A DNA stretch of 64,000 bases from Paraburkholderia sp. Ac-20340 (GTDB taxonomy: Bacteria; Pseudomonadota; Gammaproteobacteria; Burkholderiales; Burkholderiaceae). Both the position numbers and the translations under genes were made by a program. The notes below the pieces were generated by a model. The model did not search any database. It saw only the letters and a list, made by a program, of their open reading frames with translations, and was not told the origin of the DNA. This document shows positions 23,795 to 32,360 of the stretch, piece after piece; the first letter of the stretch is position 1, and every line of letters starts with the position of its first letter. The stretch is taken from contig NZ_JAAGPR010000007.1 of assembly GCF_017104965.1 (NCBI RefSeq), positions 248,001-312,000 of the forward strand, written 5' to 3'.

Positions 23795-25360
23795 TTACGT
23801 CGGCGAGCGCGGCACGCGCACTTCCGCTTCCGTACCGGCGCGTGCGGCATCCGTGCGCACTGCGTCGGCGTTGGCCGTATCTTCGGCAGGCTGCTTGGTG
23901 CGGCCGGCCTGGGCCACCAGATTGGCGGCCGAGAGTTCGATTGCGTCGGTCATGGGCTTCGGATAGATGCCCACTGCCAGCACCAGTGCGGCCAGCGACG
24001 CGAGAATCAGCGTTTCGCGGCGGCCGATATCGGCCAGCTTCGCGACGCTCTTGTTCGCCACCGCGCCGAAAATCACGCGCTTGTACATCCACAGGGTGTA
24101 CGCCGCGCTCAGCACGACCGTGGTCGTTGCGATCGCACCGATCCAGAAGTTCACGCGGATCGCGCCCATGATGACCATGAACTCGCCCACGAAGCCCGAG
24201 GTACCCGGCAGGCCCACATTGGCCATGCAGAACACCATCATGAAAACGGCGTAGCGCGGCATGACGTTGACGACGCCGCCATAAGCCGAGATCGTGCGCG
24301 TCTTGGTGCGGTCGAACAGCATGCCGATCGAGAGCAGCATCGCGCCCGAGACGAAGCCGTACGAAATCATCTGGACGATGGCGCCTTCGGTGCCGATCTG
24401 GTTGAAGAGGAACAGGCCCAGCGTGACGAGACCCATGTGGGCGATCGTCGAGTACGCGAGCAGCTTGGTCATGTCGGTTTGCGCGAGCGCCAGCAGGCTC
24501 GAGTACACCACGGCGACCAGCGACAGCGTGATGATGGCCGGCGCGAAGAAGTGCGCGGCGTCCGGCGTGATCGGCAGCGTGAAGCGCAGGAAGCCGTAGC
24601 CGCCCAGCTTGAGCATCGCGAGGATCACGGTCGCGCCGGTGGGCGCTTCGAGGTGGACGTCCGGCAGCCAGGTGTGGAACGGCCACATTGGCACCTTGAC
24701 CGCGAAGGCCGCGAAGAAGCCGATAAAGACCAGCAACTGCGGCACGAGGCCCATCGACAGGTTATGCCATGCGGCCATGTCGAAGGTGTGCGCCTGGCTG
24801 TACAGATACAGCATCGACACCAGCATCAGCAGCGAGCCGGCCAGCGAGAAGAAGAAGAACTTGACCGCGGCGTAGCTGCGGCGGGCATGGCCCCACGAAC
24901 CGATCAGCAGGTACAGCGGAATCAGGGTCGCTTCGAAGAACACGAAGAACAGCATGCCGTCCGTGGCCGCGAAGGTGCCGACCATCAGACCCGAGAGGAT
25001 CAGGAACGCGCCGTGGTACTGGGCCACGCGCACGGTGATCGACTCCCACGAGGCAATCACGATCACGAGCGTCGTGAATGCGGTGAGCACCACCAGCCAC
25101 ATCGAAATGCCGTCAATCCCGAGACGCCAGGCCACGCCGAAGTCCGGCAGCCAGTTGCGGAATTCGACGAACTGCATGGCGGCAACATGGTTGTCGAAAC
25201 CGGTAATCAGCGGAATGGTCACCACGAGGCCGACGATCGAGCCGATCAGCGACAACCAGCGCGTGCGCTGGGGGTGGCTATCCGACCCGAGGCGCAGCAC
25301 AGCCACGCCGAACAGGATGGGGATCCAGATCGCCAGACTCAGGAATGGAACGGATTGCAT
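23795..25360 (-). CDS. NuoM-like proton-pumping subunit, solitary copy
   Basis: A 521-residue membrane protein of the NuoM/MrpD antiporter-like family with about 14 helices. Key residues of complex I subunit M are kept: the Glu in FFVFFEATLIPLYLLIG, the Lys in KVPMWPFHTWLPDVHLEAP and the later Lys in the TKLLAYSTIAHMG region. The last 35 residues are a hydrophilic tail. No nuoL, nuoN or other complex I gene adjoins it: cyo lies downstream and a spacer of 820 bp upstream. It is therefore a standalone paralogue, not part of a nuo operon. It could replace NuoM in complex I or act in another ion-translocating assembly. Confidence 0.85.
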   Translation of the reverse strand: MQSVPFLSLAIWIPILFGVAVLRLGSDSHPQRTRWLSLIGSIVGLVVTIPLITGFDNHVAAMQFVEFRNWLPDFGVAWRLGIDGISMWLVVLTAFTTLVIVIASWESITVRVAQYHGAFLILSGLMVGTFAATDGMLFFVFFEATLIPLYLLIGSWGHARRSYAAVKFFFFSLAGSLLMLVSMLYLYSQAHTFDMAAWHNLSMGLVPQLLVFIGFFAAFAVKVPMWPFHTWLPDVHLEAPTGATVILAMLKLGGYGFLRFTLPITPDAAHFFAPAIITLSLVAVVYSSLLALAQTDMTKLLAYSTIAHMGLVTLGLFLFNQIGTEGAIVQMISYGFVSGAMLLSIGMLFDRTKTRTISAYGGVVNVMPRYAVFMMVFCMANVGLPGTSGFVGEFMVIMGAIRVNFWIGAIATTTVVLSAAYTLWMYKRVIFGAVANKSVAKLADIGRRETLILASLAALVLAVGIYPKPMTDAIELSAANLVAQAGRTKQPAEDTANADAVRTDAARAGTEAEVRVPRSPT

Positions 25361-25821
25361 TTCAACAGGACCTTAAAAATGCGGTGCACAGAGTTCGTCC
25401 GCGCGCGGGCTGGCGCGCAGGCAAACTGAAAGATTAACGCGGGGTGAAAGTCGGACCAGACTGGCTGAAATGGTTTTGTCAGCTGAGAGGCGAAATGCAA
25501 CACACGTTCAAGGGTTAACGAGGGTAAACGGAATATGGAACTTTTGCAGCGCAACAAGCCAAATCCGATCAGCGCCTGATGTAAGTCATTGTTTTTGCGT
25601 CGCTTTCTGCTAGCGCAAAAATCACAAAACATCACCGCCCAATCTGCTTCTGGCCTCAAAAGTGCCCTCGGGGACCTCATGGACGCATGTGCAAGCGACA
25701 CACCGCCACACCGCGCGGCCGAAATAATACCTTACTTGTTTCTTTGGCCTCAATGACTTATGCATAGGGGCCCGATCCTGCAGGCCCCGCCGGGCCGGTG
25801 CGGCGCGGGTTTGCGCAGTGC

Positions 25822-25854
25822 AAAAAAAAGCCCCGGCCGTCTTCGGGCCGGGGC
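25822..25854 (-). terminator. Strong intrinsic terminator with no protein gene upstream
   Basis: GCCCCGGCC/GGCCGGGGC, 9 perfect base pairs with a 7-base loop, followed on the minus strand by eight T. Confidence 0.85.
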
Positions 25855-26042
25855 GAACTCTCACGATGCGCCAGCAACGCTGGAACACGCATGGACGGGA
25901 CTTTAGCGGCTTGTGGCCCCTGAATTAAGCGCAACGCCTGGAAGAGTCCTTTCTGGCGTCACGCTGGATTCTGGCGGCGCTGGCGACATCGTCCTGCCAC
26001 ATGCGTGTGGGTCAGCGTCGTACTCGCGTAGACGCAACTGGC
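25822..26042 (-). ncRNA. Candidate Fur-controlled small RNA or leader RNA
   Basis: On the minus strand a perfect TATAAT at 26049-26054 is directly preceded by a Fur box occupying the -35/-10 spacer. About 220 bases further on is a strong Rho-independent terminator. No convincing ORF or ribosome site lies between. The arrangement fits an iron-starvation-induced small RNA of the RyhB/PrrF kind in logic, though no sequence similarity is claimed. Alternatively the terminator is an attenuator in the leader of the nuoM-like gene 460 bases downstream. The -35 box is weak. Confidence 0.45.
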
Positions 26043-26054
26043 ATCGCCATTATA

Positions 26055-26071
26055 CAAATGAGAATCATTTG
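26055..26071. promoter_or_regulatory. Fur box
   Basis: CAAATGA-GAA-TCATTTG is a perfect inverted repeat containing the ATGAGAATCAT core typical of Fur sites. It is placed to control both a minus-strand promoter and the plus-strand gene at 26181. Confidence 0.8.
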
Positions 26072-26180
26072 CATTTGGATGTTTTTTGGGGCATCATGTT
26101 TCCCATGCCGGCGAGCCCGGCCCTGACTGATCCGCGCACTCCGGCTGCGCGCCCGACCGCCCTGTTCGCCCGAGGCCCAC

Positions 26181-26660
26181 ATGAACTACACCGCCGCATT
26201 CGCGAGAACCGACACGCTGATCGACGACACCTTCGTCCAGCACCCCGATAGCGCCGAGCAAACCATCCTGCGCGCCGTGCGCACCTGGCTGCGCCCGCAC
26301 TGCGACGCCTACGGCAAGGCCGAAAGCTGGCGCGGCGTGCTCGCCGACGCGGGCATGGGCGCCGAAGGCATCGGCCATTTCGATCTGCTGATGGGCACGC
26401 TCTGCCGCGCCACCTGCCGCCCGCTGGACACGCGATGCCGCTGCGCGTCCGAACTGGCGAAGGACGAAGGCTCGCTGCTGCAGGTGCTCGCGCTGCTGCA
26501 ATCGACGCGCAGCGAAGCCGCCGTGCAGTTGCTCAACGACTGGCTGCCGACGCAGAGCGTGAGCGGCATGCTCAAGACGGCGCGCTGGTTCGCCATCTGC
26601 CTGCTCGACGCCGGCGTGCAACTGAGCGACCGCACGCGCCGCGTCACCTATATGCACTGA
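26181..26660 (+). CDS. Unknown protein with six cysteines behind a Fur box
   Basis: A 159-residue soluble protein that I do not recognise. There is no signal peptide or membrane segment. Six Cys are present, four of them clustered as LCRATCRPLDTRCRC at about residues 75-89, which could bind metal. The rest is predicted mostly helical. A Fur box lies 110 bases upstream, so iron repression is likely. An MFS transporter follows after 130 bases in the same direction. The ribosome site is weak (CGAGGCC). The sequence composition is normal for the genome. Confidence 0.6.
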   Translation: MNYTAAFARTDTLIDDTFVQHPDSAEQTILRAVRTWLRPHCDAYGKAESWRGVLADAGMGAEGIGHFDLLMGTLCRATCRPLDTRCRCASELAKDEGSLLQVLALLQSTRSEAAVQLLNDWLPTQSVSGMLKTARWFAICLLDAGVQLSDRTRRVTYMH

Positions 26661-26792
26661 TGGCATCGATGCGCCCGTTTTGCTGCGGCGCAACAATCAT
26701 GCCCACCGCATAAGCTCATTACGAAAGACGATTTGGGCGGCACGCCACCCGCCGGTAGCATTGCGAGCTTTCCAGCCGCCGCTCCGCCCCGC

Positions 26793-28301
26793 ATGTCTGC
26801 CTCACCCCTCTCTTCGCTTTCCGGCGCTTCGAGCGCCAGCCGTCCGCTGATCCGCAGCGCCGCCGATGTCTCGCGCCTCGTCAACACGGGCGGCGCGCCC
26901 GGCAGTAACGCGCGCATCGTCGTGGCGATTGCGCTGGGCGGCGTGTTCCTCGACGCCTACGACCTGGGCGCCCTCGCCTTCGGCCTCAAGGACGTCGCGC
27001 GCGAATTCTCGCTCTCGCCGGCGGGCACCGGCTTCGTTGCCTCGGCGATCACGTTCGGCGCCATCGTCGGCGCGTTTCTCGGCGGCTTCCTGACCGACCG
27101 CATCGGCCGGTATCGCGTCTTCATGGCCGATATGTTCTTCTTCGTGGTCGCCGCACTCGCCTGCGCGCTCGCGCCTAACGCCTGGGTGCTGGGCGGCGCG
27201 CGCTTCGTAATGGGACTGGGCGTGGGCATCGATCTGCCGGTGGCAATGGCCTTCCTCGCCGAGTTCTCGCGCCTGTCCGGCCGCGGCAACAAGGCCGCGC
27301 GCGTGGCGATGTGGTGTCCCGTCTGGTACGCGGCCATCAGCGTGTCCTATCTGCTCGTGCTGGCGTTCTACGCGACGCTGCCCGCCTCGCATTCGCACCT
27401 GCTGTGGCGCCTGACGCTGGGCTTCGGCGCGGTGCCGGCGCTCGTCATCATCGCGATTCGCAGCCGCTATATCAGCGAGTCGCCGGTCTGGGCCGCGAAT
27501 CAGGGCGATCTCGCGGGCGCGGCGCGCATCCTGCAACGCTCCTATGGCATCGATGCCGATGTCGCCCCCGAAGCCCTTCAGACGGCCGCCAAACCGGCGC
27601 GCGTGGCGTCGTGGAAGAACTACGGCGCGCTGCTGCGCGGCGTCTATGCGCGCCGCACGACACTGGCGACGGTGATCGGCGTGGCCTCGTCGTTCGCCTA
27701 CAACGCCGTGGCGTTCGGCCTGCCGGTGATCATTTCGAGCTTTCTCGCGCAGTCGATGCTCACCACCATCCTCGCCTCGCTCGTGCTGAACCTGGGCTTT
27801 GCGTTCGTGGGCGGTCTGATCGCCGTGCGCACCGTGCCGCGCTTCGGCGCATGGAAGATGACGGTCTGCGGCTATGTCATCCAGTTCGGCGCGCTGGTGG
27901 GCCTGGCGATCGTCGGCAAACCGGCGACGACGCCCGAAGTCGTCAGCGCCGTCGCCCTGCTCGCGGCCTTCCTGTTCGGCCAGGGGATCGGGCCGGGCTC
28001 GCACAGCATGACGTTCGCCTCGCTCGGCTATCCGACTTCGCTGCGCGGCGTGGGCGTGGGTCTGAACCAGACGCTGATGCGCGCGAGTTCGACGGTTTCG
28101 CTATTCCTGTTCCCGGTGCTGGCCGCCGCGCTCAACACGCGCGTGTTCTGGATCATCGCGATTGCGCCGCTCGCGGGCCTGGTCGCGCTGCTGGCGATTC
28201 GCTGGGAGCCGTCGGGCTACGATGTGGATGCCGAAGATTTTGCCGACGCGGGCCATGCGCAACACGCAGTTGGCGTTCGCGCGACGGAAGCGGTGGAATA
28301 A
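26793..28301 (+). CDS. MFS transporter (YgcS/metabolite:H+ symporter-like)
   Basis: A 502-residue inner-membrane transporter with 12 predicted helices. The first helices read FLDAYDLGALAFGL, followed by the loop motif GGFLTDRIGRYRVF (family signature G-x3-D-R-x-G-R-R) and GLGVGIDLPVAMAFLAEFS. It belongs to the sugar/metabolite porter branch; the substrate is unknown. The ATG at 26793 was chosen; an in-frame TTG at 26733 would add 20 residues. Neither has a strong ribosome site. It may share the Fur-controlled transcript of the upstream gene. Confidence 0.82.
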   Translation: MSASPLSSLSGASSASRPLIRSAADVSRLVNTGGAPGSNARIVVAIALGGVFLDAYDLGALAFGLKDVAREFSLSPAGTGFVASAITFGAIVGAFLGGFLTDRIGRYRVFMADMFFFVVAALACALAPNAWVLGGARFVMGLGVGIDLPVAMAFLAEFSRLSGRGNKAARVAMWCPVWYAAISVSYLLVLAFYATLPASHSHLLWRLTLGFGAVPALVIIAIRSRYISESPVWAANQGDLAGAARILQRSYGIDADVAPEALQTAAKPARVASWKNYGALLRGVYARRTTLATVIGVASSFAYNAVAFGLPVIISSFLAQSMLTTILASLVLNLGFAFVGGLIAVRTVPRFGAWKMTVCGYVIQFGALVGLAIVGKPATTPEVVSAVALLAAFLFGQGIGPGSHSMTFASLGYPTSLRGVGVGLNQTLMRASSTVSLFLFPVLAAALNTRVFWIIAIAPLAGLVALLAIRWEPSGYDVDAEDFADAGHAQHAVGVRATEAVE

Positions 28302-28321
28302 CCGCATCCGCATTCAGTATG

Positions 28322-28360
28322 CAAAAAAGCGGCGCGATAACATCGCGCCGCTTTGCTTTT
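28322..28360 (+). terminator. Intrinsic terminator between the MFS genes
   Basis: AAAGCGGCGCGAT/ATCGCGCCGCTTT around a 3-base loop, with GCTTTT after and AAAAAA before. It probably works in both directions. Confidence 0.8.
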
Positions 28361-28414
28361 ATGCCGTGCTTTTATGTCGATTAATTCGGATGACCGATCA
28401 AATTCCGTCGATAT

Positions 28415-29776
28415 TTATTTCGGGCGCGAAGCGATGCGCTCGCGCACGAAATCGCGCACCGCACGCGCCATCTTCGGATATTGCTCGCCCGGCACCGCGA
28501 ACAGCACCAGCGCACACAGCGCGAGCACGCCGCAAAAAAGAAACGTGCCGCGATACCCGAACGCCTGCACCAGCATGCCCGAGAGCACGCCGGACAGAAT
28601 CGAGCCCAGCCGCGACGCATTGAAGAACAGCGCCGTCGCGCGCCCCGGAGAATCGGGCATCAGATCCTGAATGAACGTCATGCCGAGACACGAAGTCACG
28701 GCCACCACGAATGCGTTGAGAATCTGCATCGGAATGAGCGCGTGCACGCCGGGCGCCGCCGCCATCGACGCGAAGTACACCGCATGCACGACCGCGCAGG
28801 CCGCCAGCCAGTGCGACTTGTTCAGCTTCGACGCCTTTGCGCCGAGCGCGAGCATCATCGGAATTTCCATGAACGCGCCGAGGCCCAGCATGATCGACAC
28901 GTCGAGCCGCGAGCCGTCCAGACCGTGGACGATATACAGCGGCAGCACGATCATGGTCGCGTTGGCCGCGAGGCCAATCAGCGTAAGCGCGACGATGGCC
29001 CGCATGATGTCCTTCTGCGGGGCATCCGGCGCGGGCGGGTTCAGGCGCTGCTTCACGGCCGGCTGCACTTCGGCCTGCGTGAGCGGCTGGCCCTCGTAAG
29101 GCGCGATGGCTTCCTCGGCGCGCTCCTGCGCCACGTCCTGGGCGGTGGGCCGCTTCATCAGATGCTGCGTGGCGTGTTCGTCCTGACGCGGCTCGCGCAT
29201 ACGCCAGACGATCACGCCGCAGGCCGCGAAGCTGGCCGCAGCGAACAGGAAAAGACCGTAAAAGCCGGTGGCTGCGAGCACCAGCGCGCCCACCGCCGGT
29301 CCGAACACCCACGCCGCCGAGAGAATCGTGCGCAAGGTGGCGCTGGCGAAGGTGCGCTCGGCGTCGTCGGCGGCCGGCAAGGCGGCGCGGCTGAACGAGA
29401 ACACCAGCGACATCGCGCAACCGCCCGCGCCGATAAACGCGATGCCCACGGCCAGCAGCAGCCGGTAATCGCGCACGATGCACAGACAGATATAGCCGAG
29501 CGTGGCCGCGCATAGCGACACCAGCAACAGCAGCCGATGCTTGCCCGTGCGATCGCTCCAGCGCCCCGCTGCCGTACTGGCGATCACGCCGCTGGCAGCG
29601 ATCGCGGTCATGAACACGCCCAGACGGAACGGCGTCATGCCGGCGCGCTCGACGCCGAATAGCGAGAGATACGGTGCGGTGAAGGACATCGCCACGCCGA
29701 GCATCAGGGTGGCGCCGGCAAGCGGCAGAAAACCGGGAATACGCAGGAGACCGACAAAGCGCGAGTTGTTGAGCAC
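28415..29776 (-). CDS. MFS transporter of the sugar efflux (SET) family
   Basis: A 453-residue, 12-helix inner-membrane protein. The pattern LMLGVAMSFTAPYLSLFGV near the N-terminus, AAGRWSDRTGKHR after helix 2, and MIVLPLYIVHGL at the start of the second half match the SetA/SotA sugar-efflux group. A long hydrophilic loop of about residues 195-255 joins the halves. In this family the proteins export glycosides or sugar analogues. The start is a GTG at 29776. The unusual DnaA-box-like spacer lies directly upstream. Confidence 0.85.
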   Translation of the reverse strand: MLNNSRFVGLLRIPGFLPLAGATLMLGVAMSFTAPYLSLFGVERAGMTPFRLGVFMTAIAASGVIASTAAGRWSDRTGKHRLLLLVSLCAATLGYICLCIVRDYRLLLAVGIAFIGAGGCAMSLVFSFSRAALPAADDAERTFASATLRTILSAAWVFGPAVGALVLAATGFYGLFLFAAASFAACGVIVWRMREPRQDEHATQHLMKRPTAQDVAQERAEEAIAPYEGQPLTQAEVQPAVKQRLNPPAPDAPQKDIMRAIVALTLIGLAANATMIVLPLYIVHGLDGSRLDVSIMLGLGAFMEIPMMLALGAKASKLNKSHWLAACAVVHAVYFASMAAAPGVHALIPMQILNAFVVAVTSCLGMTFIQDLMPDSPGRATALFFNASRLGSILSGVLSGMLVQAFGYRGTFLFCGVLALCALVLFAVPGEQYPKMARAVRDFVRERIASRPK

Positions 29777-30422
29777 GGCGCGTTGGAGAGTGGCGGGGAA
29801 GTGGGGAAATGGCCGCGGCGCGCGGGGGCGACGCGTTCGGGCAGTCGGGCTTGCAGGCTCTTACGGCGCTCTTCAGACCGCTAGAACCCGCACTTGATGC
29901 CGTTTTCGCACCCGATCAGCAGGTCGATTATCGGGCGGAAACGGCGCGTGGCGCAAGGCGAGTGTTATCGATATCAGCATCTGGGCCCGATCCTTCGGAC
30001 TATCCACAGATTTTGTTGGCAGGCCTGTGCGTAACCCTGGGATGAGTGCGCCAAGTGTTTGATGCATATCGAATTGTCTGCTACGTTGCGGATTGCAGCA
30101 GGTTTGATGCGAATTCGACCACCAGCGCCGTCCTTGTCCACAGTTTTCGTTGACAGCCCTGTGGGCAACTACTGGACATCGCATCCAAGCCCATGATCCC
30201 AAAGGGAAAACACCCAAAAATCAGCAAAAATGCACAAAAAGTGCGCAGAAAAGTTGTCCACAGCTTCTTGGGATAAACCTGTTGATAACCCGCTTGCTAG
30301 CGCGCCAACTCATTGATCGGATAGGCAGTTAGTCGATTTAGTCACGGAATTAGCAGAATGTTTCCGATCGGCAACTTTTGACCGCGACTTGCCCGACTCC
30401 CTGCCCACCCAGCCCTGCCCCG
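29777..30422. other. Gene-free region with repeated DnaA-box-like pairs, 646 bp
   Basis: It lies between the SET transporter and the phosphoesterase; both run leftwards. It holds three imperfect repeats of a unit with a DnaA-box-like 9-mer followed by an inverted partner (see the separate entry), an A-rich stretch at 30198-30255 and one variant of the dispersed 14-mer (30361-30374). No gene was recognised. Confidence 0.6.
30000..30288. other. Cluster of six DnaA-box-like 9-mers in three inverted pairs
   Basis: Forward boxes: CTATCCACA (30000-30008), TTGTCCACA (30134-30142), TTGTCCACA (30254-30262), each one base from TTATCCACA. Each is followed 17 bases later by an inverted partner: TGTGCGTAA (30026-30034), TGTGGGCAA (30160-30168), TGTTGATAA (30280-30288), one or two bases from TGTGGATAA. 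The units begin 134 and 120 bases apart. An A-rich segment separates the last two units. This looks like an origin or DnaA-titration element, although dnaA, dnaN, parAB or a rep gene is not in the window. Confidence 0.5.
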
Positions 30423-32135
30423 TCACGCAAGATCGAGTGCGCCCGTGAGATCGCCCGGCGGCATCTGTCCACGCTCGGCAAACGCGCGGTCACGCGAAGC
30501 GACGCCGTCGAGCGGCGCGAGCCCGTGGACCCGGCTGATCAAGCGCAGGATTGAGTTGGTGTCGTAGAAGGTGTGATCGACGTGCCCTTTCTTCGCGAAC
30601 GGCGCGATCACCAGCGCCGGGATGCGCGAGCCCGGCCCCCAGCGGTCGCCCGTCGGCGGCGCCACCGGGTCCCACCAGCCGCCATTCTCGTCATGCGTCA
30701 TCACGATCACGGTATTGGCCCACTGCGGACTGCGCTGCAGATGCCCGATCACCGCGGCGATATGACGATCGCCCGACTCCACATCGGCGTAACCGGCGTG
30801 CATGTTCAGATTGCCCTGCGGCTTGTAGAACGTGACGGCGGGCAAGCGCCCCGCGTCGATATCGGCGAGCAGCCGGTTGGTGGCCGGATCGTCGCCCACG
30901 CCCGCGTCGCGCAGATGCCGCGCGCGCTGCGCCGTGCCCGGCGCGAAACTGGCGAAGTAATTGAAGGGCTGATGGTGGTACTGGAAATCGGGCACCGAAC
31001 CGGTGTCGCGATGGTCGAGCGCGTACTGCCAGGCGCCGCTGTACCACGCCCAGTCGACGCCTTTGGCCGACAGCCGGTCGCCGATCGTCGCGAAGGTCTG
31101 CGGCGGCATCACGCGCACATCGGCCGGGTCGGCCCATGCCGGATTGCCGTCTTCGGCGGGACGCACGCTGCTCGGCTGATACGGCGGCGCCATCGTGTTG
31201 ACGGCGTAGCCGTCGGGCGTGAAGGCGCCATCGTTGACGAACTTCGGCGGCCCGCCCAGCGCCGATGCCGGGCTGCTGGCCGCCACCTTCAGACGCGTGC
31301 CGAGCGGATCGTCGCCGTCGAGCACGGACACCAGATGCTTCGCCGGACTCGCCTGCACGTTCGGGTAATACGGCGCCTGGGCGGCAATCAGATAGATATG
31401 GTTGAGCCACGACCCGCCGAAAGCGGCCATGAAAAAATTGTCGCAGAGCGTGTATTGCTGCGCGAGTTGCCAGAGCCGCAAGCTCTCGGCGGAGTTCTGG
31501 TAATAGCCCATCACGAGGCCGCCCGAATCGCCCCACGCAGCGAACTGGTCGTTGCGGCCGGCGTTGATCTGCATCTGGTTCTGATAGAAGCGATGCACCA
31601 GATCGCGCGTGATGATTCCGTTCGGCAACGGCGCGCCCTGCGTGTCGACGATACGAAACGGCTGGTTTGCGAGGCCCGCGATCGCCTTCTCGCCGATCAT
31701 GTAGCGCTTGCCGTCGAGTTCCTGCGCCTGCGGCACGAGCCCGCCCCAGATGGCCGGCAATTGCGCGAGCGGCGTCTTGCCGTCGCGGTCGAGCTGCGCG
31801 TAGCGCGAGGCCGGCACGCCAGAGAGCGGCGTCTGCACGCCGGGGAAATTGCCGTAGAGATTCGTGAAGCTGCGATTCTCGGCGTAGATCACGACGATGT
31901 GGCGCACCTGGTCGCGCAGCGCGGCGTCCACGCGCGCTTCGCCGGCGCTGCGCGGGCCAAGACCGGCATTCGACTCCGGCGTCTGGCAACCGGTGAGCGC
32001 CAGCCCCACGCCAACCGCGGCGATACCGCCAAGCACACGGCGGCGCGCGGGATCGTCGGGACCACTGTTTTCGGTGCCTGTGGTGCTTACGTCGAGTTCG
32101 TCCGACTTCGCTGCCTTGGGATCGTCCTGCTTCAT
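30423..32135 (-). CDS. Secreted phosphoesterase (acid phosphatase / phospholipase C family)
   Basis: A 570-residue member of the AcpA/phospholipase C phosphoesterase family. The N-terminus has a 30-residue polar stretch, then the twin-arginine signal RRRVLGGIAAVGVGLAL with lipobox LTGC, so Tat export and lipid anchoring are likely. The catalytic region reads HIVVIYAENRSFTNLYG, with MTHDENGGWWDPV and GPGSRIPALVIAPFAKKGH further on, which carry the family's metal and phosphate ligands. It hydrolyses phosphomonoesters or phospholipids. The ATG at 32135 follows GGAGACGG and was preferred to an upstream in-frame start at 32210. Confidence 0.9.
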   Translation of the reverse strand: MKQDDPKAAKSDELDVSTTGTENSGPDDPARRRVLGGIAAVGVGLALTGCQTPESNAGLGPRSAGEARVDAALRDQVRHIVVIYAENRSFTNLYGNFPGVQTPLSGVPASRYAQLDRDGKTPLAQLPAIWGGLVPQAQELDGKRYMIGEKAIAGLANQPFRIVDTQGAPLPNGIITRDLVHRFYQNQMQINAGRNDQFAAWGDSGGLVMGYYQNSAESLRLWQLAQQYTLCDNFFMAAFGGSWLNHIYLIAAQAPYYPNVQASPAKHLVSVLDGDDPLGTRLKVAASSPASALGGPPKFVNDGAFTPDGYAVNTMAPPYQPSSVRPAEDGNPAWADPADVRVMPPQTFATIGDRLSAKGVDWAWYSGAWQYALDHRDTGSVPDFQYHHQPFNYFASFAPGTAQRARHLRDAGVGDDPATNRLLADIDAGRLPAVTFYKPQGNLNMHAGYADVESGDRHIAAVIGHLQRSPQWANTVIVMTHDENGGWWDPVAPPTGDRWGPGSRIPALVIAPFAKKGHVDHTFYDTNSILRLISRVHGLAPLDGVASRDRAFAERGQMPPGDLTGALDLA

Positions 32136-32360
32136 CGCCCGTCTCCTCTTTGCGGTCAAAGAGCGCACAGCAGGCGCCTTGCGCGCGCCTGCATTCGCCC
32201 TGCGGTTCACACGTCCTGCAGGAGGATACCGCGCGTAGCGGCCTTCCGGCGGCGCGGTGCATGACAGTTGCGTGACGCGAAAGGACGCTAAAAGGCGGAA
32301 CCGCGCGCTGTATCGGCCGCGCGGTTCGGGCTTGAACAGCAGATGGAGAAGGCTACACGC

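Larger units (their letters stand above)
25361..26180. other. Long intergenic region with Fur box and orphan terminator, 820 bp
   Basis: It separates the nuoM-like gene from the divergent unknown gene at 26181. It contains a Fur box (26055-26071), a minus-strand TATAAT (26049-26054) and a strong minus-strand terminator (25822-25854), with no protein gene between them. ORFs seen here lack ribosome sites and family features. Confidence 0.6.

Noticed and set aside
25622..25888. 88-codon minus-strand ORF spanning the orphan terminator
   Set aside because: It runs through a strong terminator hairpin and lacks a ribosome site.
30573..32264. 563-codon plus-strand ORF
   Set aside because: Antisense shadow of the Tat-exported phosphoesterase; no ribosome site or family motif.
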